Assembly (NCBI GenBank): GCA_012934845.2
Contig: WNNJ02002441.1
Coordinates: 1 to 64,000 of the forward strand
Reading direction: 5' to 3'
DNA length: 64,000 nt
DNA from: Pomphorhynchus laevis
Taxonomy: Eukaryota; Acanthocephala; Palaeacanthocephala; Echinorhynchida; Pomphorhynchidae
Below are positions 45,001-58,046 of the stretch, piece by piece; positions within the stretch are counted from its first letter, which is position 1, and each line of letters opens with the position of its first letter. Below the pieces are notes generated by a model. That model was given only the letters and a program-made list of their open reading frames with translations, did no database searches and was not told the DNA's origin. A program made the translations under genes and the position numbers.

Positions 45001-47207
45001 GAAATATAAAGATGGTCTAATAAACAACTTTTCAGTTTACTATAATTTTGCTGTTAAAATAGAGCAATTTATAGAAAATGCTATTTTTCAAAAGGAAATC
45101 AGACCGCCAAAACGTCATCGAGATGGCTCATATTACAGATTAGTGCTTCTTGTCATCATTGACGTTTTGACATGACGAATAAAATGCTGATCTTTCACTG
45201 TAAACGTTTTTTACCTACAGCAGCTTTCAACATTTTGCCTTATTCCAATAAAATGCTGACTCTTGTTATCATGCTTGTTTAATGCAATCTCAATGATACA
45301 TACGGTAATCTTTTAAATAATTTAACGAATGACACTATGGCGATCAATTGAATTCACTGATATAAATAGAGCTTGTCTGATAAGCAAATTTTTAGTTGAC
45401 GAGAATTCAGCAGTTTCAATTAAGCTTTATAGAGAACATACTATTTTTACAAAGTCAATCATGTAGCCGAAAAGTCATCAAGATGATCATACTACATATT
45501 AGTGCTTGTGTTTATCTTTAACGTTTAGAAGTTACAGGTAACATGATAATCGTTTGTGTTGACCAGTTATTTAAAGACAGCAGCTTTCAACATATTGAAG
45601 TATTCTATTGAAATCCATGAAAATTTTTATCATGCATAATTCACGCAATCTTAATGATACACATGACAAATACTTTTATAGGATAAAAATGACACAATGC
45701 CGCATCATTCAAAAGCCTGATCTAAATAAAGATGGTTTAATAAGCAACTTTTAAGTTTACTATAATATTGACGCGTAAATTAAGCAATTTATAAAAAATG
45801 CTATTTTTCAAAAGTCAAGCAGACCGCAAAAACGTCATCAAAATGGCTCATACCACAGATTAGTGCTTCTAGTTATAATTGAAATTTAGACGTGACAAAT
45901 AGTATGCCGATCGTTGATTGTAAACCTTTTTAACAAACAGCAGCTTTTAACATTTTGATTAATTCCAATGAAAATCTGACTCTTGTAATCATGCTTGTTT
46001 ATTGCAATCTTAATGATACGTACGATAATCTTTTGAAAAATTTAACGAATGACAATATGACGCAACAAATGAATTCACTGATAGAAATAGAGCTGATCTG
46101 ACAAGCAAATTTTTAATTTATAAGAATTCAGCAGTTCGAATTAGGCTTTTTAGAGAGCATGCTATTTTTCAAAAGTCAAGCAGACAGCCATAATGTCATC
46201 AAGCTGGCTCATACTACTGATCAGTGCTTCCGGTCATCATTGGCATTTAGACCTGCCGAATAGTATGCTGATTGTTGACTGTAGATTTTTTTACCAACAG
46301 CAGCTTTTAACATTTTGCCCTATTCCAATGAAATGCTGACTCTTGTTATCATGCTTGTTTAATACAATCTCAATGATACATACGATAATCTTTTTAAAAA
46401 TTTAACGAATGACACTATAAAGCAACAAATGAATTCACTGATATAAATAGAGATACTCAGATAAGCAAATGTTTAGTTTACAAAAATTCAGCAGTTTGAA
46501 TTAAGCTATTAAGTGAATATGCTATTTTTCGAAAGTCAAGCATGCAGCCTAAACATCATCAAGATTGATCATACTACAGATGAGCGCTTGTGCTCATCTT
46601 TAATTTTTAAAAGTGACCAATAGTATGCTAATTGTTAGTGTTGACCAGTTATTAACCGACAGCAGCTTTCGACATATTGACGTATTCTATTGAAATCCAT
46701 GACAATTTTTATTATGCATTATTGATGAAATCTTAATGATACACATGCCAAATTCTTTTATAGTAAAAATATGACAAAATGCCGCATCATTAAAACGCCT
46801 AACAAAAATAGAGATGGTCTAATAAGCAACTTTTTATTTTACTAAAATTTTGCCGTTAAAATAGAGCAATTTATAGAAAATGCTATTTTTCAAAGGTCAA
46901 TTAGACCGCCAAAACGTCATCGAGATAGCTCATACTAAAGATTAGTGCTTCCGGTCATCACTGACGTTTTAACGAGATAAATAGTATGCTGATCGTTGAC
47001 TGTAAACCTTTTTTTAACAAACAGCGGCTTTCAACATTTTGCCTTATTCCAATAAAATGCAGAATCTTGTTATCATGCTTGTTTAATGCAATCTCAATGA
47101 TACATACGATAATCTTTTTATAGGATTAACAACAAATCCACCATTTACAACCTACATCTGATTAGCTAAAAAGAATCAAAGTCAAATCTGTAAAGAATTC
47201 ACATTAA

Positions 47208-47699
47208 AAAATAGGAAAGAGAAAGTCAGAAGATAATTTAGAAGAAAACGTTAGTGTAGAGGGATTAATATCAAGAACAAGAAGGAAGAAAATTGTAAGT
47301 CTGCTAGATACAATATCAGAAGATACAGAAATGAGTGAGGCACCAGTAAAGGTTGATGAAACAATTTGGGACACAATTTTAACATCGTTAACAGGTACAA
47401 CCTTTGAATCAATTCTTGAAGGGCTGAGGAAAATTCCTGAGGACAACAGAGCCTTTCTAGTATCTATGGCATTTTGCGGTGCAGTTGGAGGAGGGAAGTC
47501 TATGAGGACTATGGCGTCTCAAGCCAGTAGATTATCAAGGATATGTGCTGACACAGTGTTTGTCAAAGGTGCTTTTGGAGAATTGAACTACACTGTCATC
47601 ACGCTATTAGGGCACATCTTGTGTAGAGAGGGAGTCAGGCCGGATTTCACAGCAAGGTTTGAGCAGAAACACACAATGCCGCATCATCAAAACGCCTAA
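47208..47699 (+). CDS. Captured ORF1-like frame, HOR unit at 47331
   Basis: ATG at 47331, 122 codons, intact. Variants TSLTG and RICAD distinguish it from the unit at 44632. Its copy 1 counterpart (22545) has a nonsense codon that this one lacks. Confidence 0.4.
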   Translation, partial: KIGKRKSEDNLEENVSVEGLISRTRRKKIVSLLDTISEDTEMSEAPVKVDETIWDTILTSLTGTTFESILEGLRKIPEDNRAFLVSMAFCGAVGGGKSMRTMASQASRLSRICADTVFVKGAFGELNYTVITLLGHILCREGVRPDFTARFEQKHTMPHHQNA

Positions 47700-49906
47700 G
47701 AAATATAAAGATGGTCTAATAAACAACTTTTCAGTTTACTATAATTTTGCTGTTAAAATAGAGCAATTTATAGAAAATGCTATTTTTCAAAAGGAAATCA
47801 GACCGCCAAAACGTCATCGAGATGGCTCATATTACAGATTAGTGCTTCTTGTCATCATTGACGTTTTGACATGACGAATAAAATGCTGATCTTTCACTGT
47901 AAACGTTTTTTACCTACAGCAGCTTTCAACATTTTGCCTTATTCCAATAAAATGCTGACTCTTGTTATCATGCTTGTTTAATGCAATCTCAATGATACAT
48001 ACGGTAATCTTTTAAATAATTTAACGAATGACACTATGGCGATCAATTGAATTCACTGATATAAATAGAGCTTGTCTGATAAGCAAATTTTTAGTTGACG
48101 AGAATTCAGCAGTTTCAATTAAGCTTTATAGAGAACATACTATTTTTACAAAGTCAATCATGTAGCCGAAAAGTCATCAAGATGATCATACTACATATTA
48201 GTGCTTGTGTTTATCTTTAACGTTTAGAAGTTACAGGTAACATGATAATCGTTTGTGTTGACCAGTTATTTAAAGACAGCAGCTTTCAACATATTGAAGT
48301 ATTCTATTGAAATCCATGAAAATTTTTATCATGCATAATTCACGCAATCTTAATGATACACATGACAAATACTTTTATAGGATAAAAATGACACAATGCC
48401 GCATCATTCAAAAGCCTGATATAAATAAAGATGGTTTAATAAGCAACTTTTAAGTTTACTATAATATTGACGCGTAAATTAAGCAATTTATAAAAAATGC
48501 TATTTTTCAAAAGTCAAGCAGACCGCAAAAACGTCATCAAAATGGCTCATACCACAGATTAGTGCTTCTAGTTATAATTGAAATTTAGACGTGACAAATA
48601 GTATGCCGATCGTTGATTGTAAACCTTTTTAACAAACAGCAGCTTTTAACATTTTGATTAATTCCAATGAAAATCTGACTCTTGTAATCATGCTTGTTTA
48701 TTACAATCTTAATGATACGTACGATAATCTTTTGAAAAATTTAACGAATGACAATATGACGCAACAAATGAATTCACTGATAGAAATAGAGCTGGTCTGA
48801 CAAGCAAATTTTTAATTTATAAGAATTCAGCAGTTCGAATTAGGCTTTTTAGAGAGCATGCTATTTTTCAAAAGTCAAGCAGACAGCCATAATGTCATCA
48901 AGCTGGCTCATACTACTGATCAGTGCTTCCGGTCATCATTGGCATTTAGACCTGCCGAATAGTATGCTGATTGTTGACTGTAGATTTTTTTACCAACAGC
49001 AGCTTTTAACATTTTGCCCTATTCCAATGAAATGCTGACTCTTGTTATCATGCTTGTTTAATACAATCTCAATGATACATACGATAATCTTTTTAAAAAT
49101 TTAACGAATGACACTATAAAGCAACAAATGAATTCACTGATATAAATAGAGATACTCAGATAAGCAAATGTTTAGTTTACAAAAATTCAGCAGTTTGAAT
49201 TAAGCTATTAAGTGAATATGCTATTTTTCGAAAGTCAAGCATGCAGCCTAAACATCATCAAGATTGATCATACTACAGATGAGCGCTTGTGCTCATCTTT
49301 AATTTTTAAAAGTGACCAATAGTATGCTAATTGTTAGTGTTGACCAGTTATTAACCGACAGCAGCTTTCGACATATTGACGTATTCTATTGAAATCCATG
49401 ACAATTTTTATTATGCATTATTGATGAAATCTTAATGATACACATGCCAAATTCTTTTATAGTAAAAATATGACAAAATGCCGCATCATTAAAACGCCTA
49501 ACAAAAATAGAGATGGTCTAATAAGCAACTTTTTATTTTACTAAAATTTTGCCGTTAAAATAGAGCAATTTATAGAAAATGCTATTTTTCAAAGGTCAAT
49601 TAGACCGCCAAAACGTCATCGAGATAGCTCATACTAAAGATTAGTGCTTCCGGTCATCACTGACGTTTTAACGAGATAAATAGTATGCTGATCGTTGACT
49701 GTAAACCTTTTTTTAACAAACAGCGGCTTTCAACATTTTGCCTTATTCCAATAAAATGCAGAATCTTGTTATCATGCTTGTTTAATGCAATCTCAATGAT
49801 ACATACGATAATCTTTTTATAGGATTAACAACAAATCCACCATTTACAAACTACATCTGATTAGCTAAAAAGAATCAAAGTCAAATCTGTAAAGAATTCA
49901 CATTAA

Positions 49907-50398
49907 AAAATAGGAAAGAGAAAGTCAGAAGATAATTTAGAAGAAAACGTTAGTGTAGAGGGATTAATATCAAGAACAAGAAGGAAGAAAATTGTAAGTC
50001 TGCTAGATACAATATCAGAAGATACAGAAATGAGTGAGGCACCAGTAAAGGTTGATGAAACAATTTGGGACACAATTTTAACATCGTTAACAGGTACAAC
50101 CTTTGAATCAATTCTTGAAGGGCTGAGGAAAATTCCTGAGGACAACAGAGCCTTTCTAGTATCTATGGCATTTTGTGGTGCAGTTGGAGGAGGGAAGTCT
50201 ATGAGGACTATGGCGTCTCAAGCCAGTAGATTATCAAGGATATGTGCTGACACAGTGTTTGTCAAAGGTGCTTTTGGAGAATTGAACTACACTGTCATCA
50301 CGCTATTAGGGCACATCTTGTGTAGAGAGGGAGTCAGGCCGGATTTCACAGCAAGGTTTGAGCAGAAACACACAATGCCGCATCATCAAAACGCCTAA
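49907..50398 (+). CDS. Captured ORF1-like frame, HOR unit at 50030
   Basis: ATG at 50030; the protein is the same as at 47331. Its copy 1 counterpart is the frame cut at 25289, so this unit shows what the complete sequence was before the rearrangement. Confidence 0.4.
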   Translation, partial: KIGKRKSEDNLEENVSVEGLISRTRRKKIVSLLDTISEDTEMSEAPVKVDETIWDTILTSLTGTTFESILEGLRKIPEDNRAFLVSMAFCGAVGGGKSMRTMASQASRLSRICADTVFVKGAFGELNYTVITLLGHILCREGVRPDFTARFEQKHTMPHHQNA

Positions 50399-51893
50399 GA
50401 AATATAAAGATGGTCTAATAAACAACTTTTCAGTTTACTATAATTTTGCTGTTAAAATAGAGCAATTTATAGAAAATGCTATTTTTCAAAAGGAAATCAG
50501 ACCGCCAAAACGTCATCGAGATGGCTCATATTACAGATTAGTGCTTCTTGTCATCATTGACGTTTTGACATGACGAATAAAATGCTGATCTTTCACTGTA
50601 AACGTTTTTTACCTACAGCAGCTTTCAACATTTTGCCTTATTCCAATAAAATGCTGACTCTTGTTATCATGCTTGTTTAATGCAATCTCAATGATACATA
50701 CGGTAATCTTTTAAATAATTTAACGAATGACACTATGGCGATCAATTGAATTCACTGATATAAATAGAGCTTGTCTGATAAGCAAATTTTTAGTTGACGA
50801 GAATTCAGCAGTTTCAATTAAGCTTTATAGAGAACATACTATTTTTACAAAGTCAATCATGTAGCCGAAAAGTCATCAAGATGATCATACTACATATTAG
50901 TGCTTGTGTTTATCTTTAACGTTTAGAAGTTACAGGTAACATGATAATCGTTTGTGTTGACCAGTTATTTAAAGACAGCAGCTTTCAACATATTGAAGTA
51001 TTCTATTGAAATCCATGAAAATTTTTATCATGCATAATTCACGCAATCTTAATGATACACATGACAAATACTTTTATAGGATAAAAATGACACAATGCCG
51101 CATCATTCAAAAGCCTGATATAAATAAAGATGGTTTAATAAGCAACTTTTAAGTTTACTATAATATTGACGCGTAAATTAAGCAATTTATAAAAAATGCT
51201 ATTTTTCAAAAGTCAAGCAGACCGCAAAAACGTCATCAAAATAGCGCATACCACAGATTAGTGCTTCTAGTTATAATTGAAATTTAGAAGTGACAAATAG
51301 TATGCCGATCGTTGATTGTAAACCTTTTTAACAAACAGCAGCTTTTAACATTTTGATTAATTCCAATGAAAATCTGACTCTTGTAATCATGCTTGTTTAT
51401 TACAATCTTAATGATACGTACGATAATCTTTTGAAAAATTTAACGAATGACAATATGACGCAACAAATGAATTCACTGATAGAAATAGAGCTGGTCTGAC
51501 AAGCAAATTTTTAATTTATAAGAATTCAGCAGTTCGAATTAGGCTTTTTAGAGAGCATGCTATTTTTCAAAAGTCAAGCAGACAGCCATAATGTCATCAA
51601 GCTGGCTCATACTACTGATCAGTGCTTCCGGTCATCATTGGCATTTAGACCTGCCGAATAGTATGCTGATTGTTGACTGTAGATTTTTTTACCAACAGCA
51701 GCTTTTAACATTTTGCCCTATTCCAATGAAATGCTGACTCTTGTTATCATGCTTGTTTAATACAATCTCAATGATACATACGATAATCTTTTTAAAAATT
51801 TAACGAATGACACTATAAAGCAACAAATGAATTCACTGATATAAATAGAGATACTCAGATAAGCAAATGTTTAGTTTACAAAAATTCAGCAGT

Positions 51894-52050
51894 ATGTGCT
51901 GACACAGTGTTTGTCAAAGGTGCTTTTGGAGAATTGAACTACACTGTCATCACGCTATTAGGGCACATCTTGTGTAGAGAGGGAGTCAGGCCGGATTTCA
52001 CAGCAAGGTTTGAGCAGAAACACACAATGCCGCATCATCAAAACGCCTAA
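51894..52050 (+). pseudogene. 5'-deleted captured frame in a shortened HOR unit
   Basis: The sequence jumps from type B monomer (AATTCAGCAGT) straight into the captured frame at the codons for CADTVFVKG. The first part of the frame and the preceding monomers, 1047 bp in all, are missing. Confidence 0.8.
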
Positions 52051-54257
52051 GAAATATAAAGATGGTCTAATAAACAACTTTTCAGTTTACTATAATTTGG
52101 CTGTTAAAATAGAGCAATTTATAGAAAATGCTATTTTTCAAAAGTAAATCAGACCGCCAAAACGTCATCGAGATGGCTCATATTACAGATTAGTGCTTCT
52201 TGTCATCATTGACGTTTTGAAATGACGAATAAAATGCTGATCTTTCACTGTAAACGTTTTTTACCTACAGCAGCTTTCAACATTTTGCCTTATTCCAATA
52301 AAATGCTGACTCTTGTTATCATGCTTGTTTAATGCAATCTCAATGATACATACGGTAATCTTTTAAATAATTTAACGAATGACACTATGGCGATCAATTG
52401 AATTCACTGATATAAATAGAGCTTGTCTGATAAGCAAATTTTTAGTTGACGAGAATTCAGCAGTTTCAATTAAGCTTTATAGAGAACATACTATTTTTAC
52501 AAAGTCAATCATGTAGCCGAAAAGTCATCAAGATGATCATACTACATATTAGTGCTTGTGTTTATCTTTAACGTTTAGAAGTTACAGGTAACATGATAAT
52601 CGTTTGTGTTGACCAGTTATTTAAAGACAGCAGCTTTCAACATATTGAAGTATTCTATTGAAATCCATGAAAATTTTTATCATGCATAATTCACGCAATC
52701 TTAATGATACACATGACAAATACTTTTATAGGATAAAAATGACACAATGCCGCATCATTCAAAAGCCTGATATAAATAAAGATGGTTTAATAAGCAACTT
52801 TTAAGTTTACTATAATATTGACGCGTAAATTAAGCAATTTATAAAAAATGCTATTTTTCAAAAGTCAAGCAGACCGCAAAAACGTCATCAAAATGGCTCA
52901 TACCACAGATTAGTGCTTCTAGTTATAATTGAAATTTAGACGTGACAAATAGTATGCCGATCGTTGATTGTAAACCTTTTTAACAAACAGCAGCTTTTAA
53001 CATTTTGATTAATTCCAATGAAAATCTGACTCTTGTAATCATGCTTGTTTATTACAATCTTAATGATACGTACGATAATCTTTTGAAAAATTTAACGAAT
53101 GACAATATGACGCAACAAATGAATTCACTGATAGAAATAGAGCTGGTCTGACAAGCAAATTTTTAATTTATAAGAATTCAGCAGTTCGAATTAGGCTTTT
53201 TAGAGAGCATGCTATTTTTCAAAAGTCAAGCAGACAGCCATAATGTCATCAAGCTGGCTCATACTACTGATCAGTGCTTCCGGTCATCATTGGCATTTAG
53301 ACCTGCCGAATAGTATGCTGATTGTTGACTGTAGATTTTTTTACCAACAGCAGCTTTTAACATTTTGCCCTATTCCAATGAAATGCTGACTCTTGTTATC
53401 ATGCTTGTTTAATACAATCTCAATGATACATACGATAATCTTTTTAAAAATTTAACGAATGACACTATAAAGCAACAAATGAATTCACTGATATAAATAG
53501 AGATACTCAGATAAGCAAATGTTTAGTTTACAAAAATTCAGCAGTTTGAATTAAGCTATTAAGTGAATATGCTATTTTTCGAAAGTCAAGCATGCAGCCT
53601 AAACATCATCAAGATTGATCATACTACAGATGAGCGCTTGTGCTCATCTTTAATTTTTAAAAGTGACCAATAGTATGCTAATTGTTAGTGTTGACCAGTT
53701 ATTAACCGACAGCAGCTTTCGACATATTGACGTATTCTATTGAAATCCATGACAATTTTTATTATGCATTATTGATGAAATCTTAATGATACACATGCCA
53801 AATTCTTTTATAGTAAAAATATGACAAAATGCCGCATCATTAAAACGCCTAACAAAAATAGAGATGGTCTAATAAGCAACTTTTTATTTTACTAAAATTT
53901 TGCCGTTAAAATAGAGCAATTTATAGAAAATGCTATTTTTCAAAGGTCAATTAGACCGCCAAAACGTCATCGAGATAGCTCATACTAAAGATTAGTGCTT
54001 CCGGTCATCACTGACGTTTTAACGAGATAAATAGTATGCTGATCGTTGACTGTAAACCTTTTTTTAACAAACAGCGGCTTTCAACATTTTGCCTTATTCC
54101 AATAAAATGCTGAATCTTGTTATCATGCTTGTTTAATGCAATCTCAATGATACATACGATAATCTTTTTATAGGATTAACAACAAATCCACCATTTACAA
54201 CCTACATCTGATTAGCTAAAAAGAATCAAAGTCAAATCTGTAAAGAATTCACATTAA

Positions 54258-54749
54258 AAAATAGGAAAGAGAAAGTCAGAAGATAATTTAGAAGAAAACG
54301 TTAGTGTAGAGGGATTAGTATCAAGAACAAGAAGGAAGAAAATTGTAAGTCTGCTAGATACAATATCAGAAGATACAGAAATGAGTGAGGCACCAGTAAA
54401 GGTTGATGAAACAATTTGGGACACAATTTTAACATCGTTAACAGGTACAACCTTTGAATCAATTCTTGAAGGGCTGAGGAAAATTCCTGAGGACAACAGA
54501 GCTTTTCTAGTATCTATGGCATTTTGCGGTGCAGTTGGAGGAGGGAAGTCTATGAGGACTATGGCGTCTCAAGCCAGTAGATTATCAAGGATATGTGCTG
54601 ACACAGTGTTTGTCAAAGGTGCTTTTGGAGAATTGAACTACACTGTCATCACGCTATTAGGGCACATCTTGTGTAGAGAAGGAGTCAGGCCGGATTTCAC
54701 AGCAAGGTTTGAGCAGAAACACACAATGCCGCATCATCAAAACGCCTAA
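54258..54749 (+). CDS. Captured ORF1-like frame, HOR unit at 54381
   Basis: ATG at 54381, 122 codons, intact; the last such frame on the right. Outside the duplicated block. Protein as at 47331. Confidence 0.4.
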   Translation, partial: KIGKRKSEDNLEENVSVEGLVSRTRRKKIVSLLDTISEDTEMSEAPVKVDETIWDTILTSLTGTTFESILEGLRKIPEDNRAFLVSMAFCGAVGGGKSMRTMASQASRLSRICADTVFVKGAFGELNYTVITLLGHILCREGVRPDFTARFEQKHTMPHHQNA

Positions 54750-55662
54750 GAAATATAAAGATGGTCTAATAAACAACTTTTCAGTTTACTATAATTTTGC
54801 TGTTAAAATAGAGCAATTTATAGAAAATGCTATTTTTCAAAAGTAAATCAGACCGCCAAAACGTCATCGAGATGGCTCATATTACAGATTAGTGCTTCTT
54901 GTCATCATTGACGTTTTGACATGACGAATAAAATGCTGATCTTTCACTGTAAACGTTTTTTACCTACAGCAGCTTTCAACATTTTGCCTTATTCCAATAA
55001 AATGCTGACTCTTGTTATCATGCTTGTTTAATGCAATCTCAATGATACATACGGTAATCTTTTAAATAATTTAACGAATGACACTATGGCGATCAATTGA
55101 ATTCACTGATATAAATAGAGCTTGTCTGATAAGCAAATTTTTAGTTGACGAGAATTCAGCAGTTTCAATTAAGCTTTATAGAGAACACTATTTTTACAAA
55201 GTCAAGCACGTAGCCGAAAAGTCATCAAGATGATCATACTACATATTAGTGCTTGTGTTTATTTTTAACGTTTAGAAGTTACCAATAGTATGCTAATCGT
55301 TAGTGTTGGCCAGTTATTAACCGACTGCAGCTTTCAACATATTGACGAATTCCATTAAAATCTATGTCAATTTTTATCATGCATAATTGATGCAATCTTA
55401 ATGATACTCATACCAAATTCATTAATAGGATAAAAAATGACACAATGCCGCATTCTAATGCGTAAATTAAGCAATTTATAAAAAATGCATTTTTTCAAAA
55501 GTCAAGCATACAGCTAAAAAGTCATCAAAATAACTCATACTGCAGATTAGTGCTTCTGGTCATCATTGAAGTTTACCTGTGACAAATAGTATGCTGATCG
55601 TTGACTGTAAACCTTTTTTAACAAACAGCAGCTTTAAACATTTTGCCATATTTCAATGCAAT

Positions 55663-55729
55663 GCTGACTCTTGTTATCATACGGGATAAACGCTAAGAAG
55701 AAGAAGAAGAAGCTGACTCTTGTTATCAT
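55663..55729. repeat. 31-bp insertion with an AAG run between 18-bp direct repeats
   Basis: GCTGACTCTTGTTATCAT occurs at 55663-55680 and exactly again at 55712-55729. Between them lies non-satellite sequence ending in a run of AAG triplets. Confidence 0.85.
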
Positions 55730-56776
55730 GCTTGTTTAATGCAATCTCAATGTACATACGATAACCTTTTAATTAATTCAACGAATGACACTATGACGCA
55801 ACAAATGAATTCACTGATAAAAATAGAGATGATCTGATAAGCAAATATTCGTTTACGAGGATTCAGCAGTTCCAATTAAGCTTTTTTAGAGAACATACTA
55901 TTTTTCAAAAGTCAAGTAGGCAGCCTAAACGTCATCGAAATTGCTCATACTACAGATGAGTGCTTGTGTTTATCTTTGACGTTTAGAGCTGTCTAATAGT
56001 ATGATAATTGTAAGTGTTGACCAGTTATTAAAACCCAGCAGTTTAAAACCTATTGACGTATTCTATTGACATTCTAACAATTTTTATCATGCACGTTTGA
56101 TGCATACCAAATAATACACATGCCATATTCTTTTGACGGATAATAAAATGACACAATGCAGCGTCAATAAAACGCCTGATATAAATAGAGATGGTCTAAT
56201 AAGCAACTTTTAAGTTTACTATAATTTTGCCGCTAAAATAGAACAATTTATAAAAAATATTATTTTTGAAAAGTCAATCAGACCGCCAAAACGTCATCGT
56301 GATTGCTCACACCAAAGATTAGTTCTTCTAGTTATCTTCGACGTTTTGACGTGACGAATAGTATGCTGATATTTGAATGTAGACCTTTTTTACAAACATC
56401 AGCTTTTAACATTCTGCCATATTCAAATGAAATGCTGACTCTTGTTATCATGCTTGTAAAATGAAATCTCAATGATACATACGATAATCTTTCAGAAAAT
56501 TAAACGAATGACACTATGACGCAACAAATAAATTGGTTGATATAAATAGAGATAATGTGATAAGCAAATTTTTAGTTTACGAGAATTCAGCAGTTCAAGT
56601 TTAGCTATTAAGGGAGCATGATAATTTTCAAAAGTCAAGCAGGCAGCTGAAACGTTATCGAGAATGCTCATACTACAGATGGGTGCTTGTTTTCATCTTT
56701 GACGTTTAGAGGTGACTAATAATATGCTAATCGTTAGTGTTGACAAGTTATTAACCGACAGCAGCTTTCAACATAT

Positions 56777-56885
56777 TGACGTATTCAAGGAGAGTGAGAC
56801 CGTTCCGAGTGAATTTTTATGTAAAACATGTAAGCCAGACGCAAAAGAATGACGAATGCCGTTTCGCAATCACAATGACGTACTC
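56777..56885. other. 89-bp non-satellite insertion between 10-bp direct repeats
   Basis: TGACGTATTC (56777-56786) and TGACGTACTC (56876-56885) flank sequence unlike any monomer. The duplicated 10-mer, with one mismatch, looks like a target-site duplication. Origin of the insert unknown. Confidence 0.7.
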
Positions 56886-58046
56886 AATTGAAATCCATGA
56901 CAATTTTTATCATGCATGTTTGATTCAATCTTAATGATACACATGACAAATTCTTTTGAAGGATAATAAAATGTTACAATGCCTAAAATAAAATGCTGAC
57001 TCTTGTTATCATGTTTGTTTAATGCAATCTCAATGATACATACGATAATCTTTTCAAAAATTTAACGAATGACACTATGACGCAACAATTGATATGACTG
57101 ATATGAATAGAGATGGTCTGACAAGCACATTTTTAGTTTACGATAATTCAGCAGTAAGAGTTAAGCTATTTAGAGAACATAATATTTTTACAAAGTCACG
57201 CAGGCAGCCGAAACGTCATCAAGATGCTAATACTACAGATAAGTGCTTGTGTTTATCTTTAACGTATAGAAATGACCGATAGTATGCTAATCGTTAGTGC
57301 TGCCCAGTTATTAACCGTTAGCAGCTTTTAATATATTCACGAATTCCATTAAAATCTATGACAATTTTTATCATGCATAATTGATGCAATCTTAATGATT
57401 TACATGCCAAATTCTTTTATAGGATAAAAAATGACACAATGGTGCATCATTAAAACGCCTGATATAAATAGAGATGATTTTGCCTTATCAAAATGCTATT
57501 TTTCAAAAGTCAAGCAGACAGCTAAAACGTTATTAAGATAACTCATACTACTGATTATTGCTTACGGGTATCATTGACGTTTAGACGTGACGAATAGTAT
57601 GCGGATTGTTGACTGTAGACCCTTTTTAACAAACAGCAGCTTTAAACATTTTGGCATATTCCAATGAAATGCTGACTCTTGTTATCATGCTTGTTTAATA
57701 CAATCTCAATTATACATACGATAATCCTCAAAGAATTTAACAAATGACACTATGACGCAACAAATGAATTGACTGATATGAATAGAGATTGTCTGATAAG
57801 CAAATTGATAGTTTACGAGAATTTAGCAGTTCGAGTTTGTTACTCAAAGAAACGAGCGGATTCTGCTCGGAGAGTTCCCCTCTTAAAGAAGGAAAGCTAC
57901 TAAAGCAGAAGGTCGCCTCAATTCCAGGAAATGAAGATATTGGCCAGGGGGTTTCGACACTGGATGGGGCTAGTGGTGGGAAGGGCATCCTTCCTGCACA
58001 TAGCTCTGTCTAAGTTGGCTTCCCCCATCAACCTAAGAGAACACCT

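Larger units (their letters stand above)
25760..50077 (+). repeat. Second copy of the 25-kb duplicated block (partner of 1-25289)
   Basis: Position 1 corresponds to 25760. The offset is 25759 up to 1607, 25251 after the 508-bp insertion, about 25246 near 4.7 kb, 24594 after the 650-bp repeat, 24612 after the 19-bp indel at about 16350, and 24786 after the PLE-3 replacement. Stretches of several kilobases, such as 7646-13990 against 32240-38584, look identical by eye. This is either a recent tandem duplication or two haplotypes assembled end to end. Confidence 0.9.
44420..55180 (+). repeat. 2699-bp higher-order repeat, copy 2 (four captured frames and one deleted unit)
   Basis: Frame starts at 44632, 47331 and 50030 are spaced 2699 apart. 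The next full frame starts at 54381, 4351 bases later, which is 2699 plus a unit shortened to 1652. Units differ by scattered substitutions. Corresponding copy 1 units end at 25289. Confidence 0.9.
38619..57836. repeat. Satellite array, copy 2 and its continuation
   Basis: Corresponds to copy 1 as far as about 50077, then continues beyond the duplicated part. Composition: diverged monomers (38619-44400, interrupted by PLE-3), homogenised HOR (about 44420-55180), then diverged monomers with small insertions (55185-57836). The array ends about 57836, where NL-3 begins. The frame 57094-57282 is a type B monomer, not a gene. Confidence 0.9.

Noticed and set aside
14025-57836. Satellite monomers encoding a conserved peptide (NRDGLIS..., PKRHRD...)
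   Set aside because: In a hand comparison of type A and B consensus codons, changes fall about evenly on codon positions 1, 2 and 3 (about 6, 8 and 9), and many monomers contain stops. Shared ancestry of the DNA explains the similarity.
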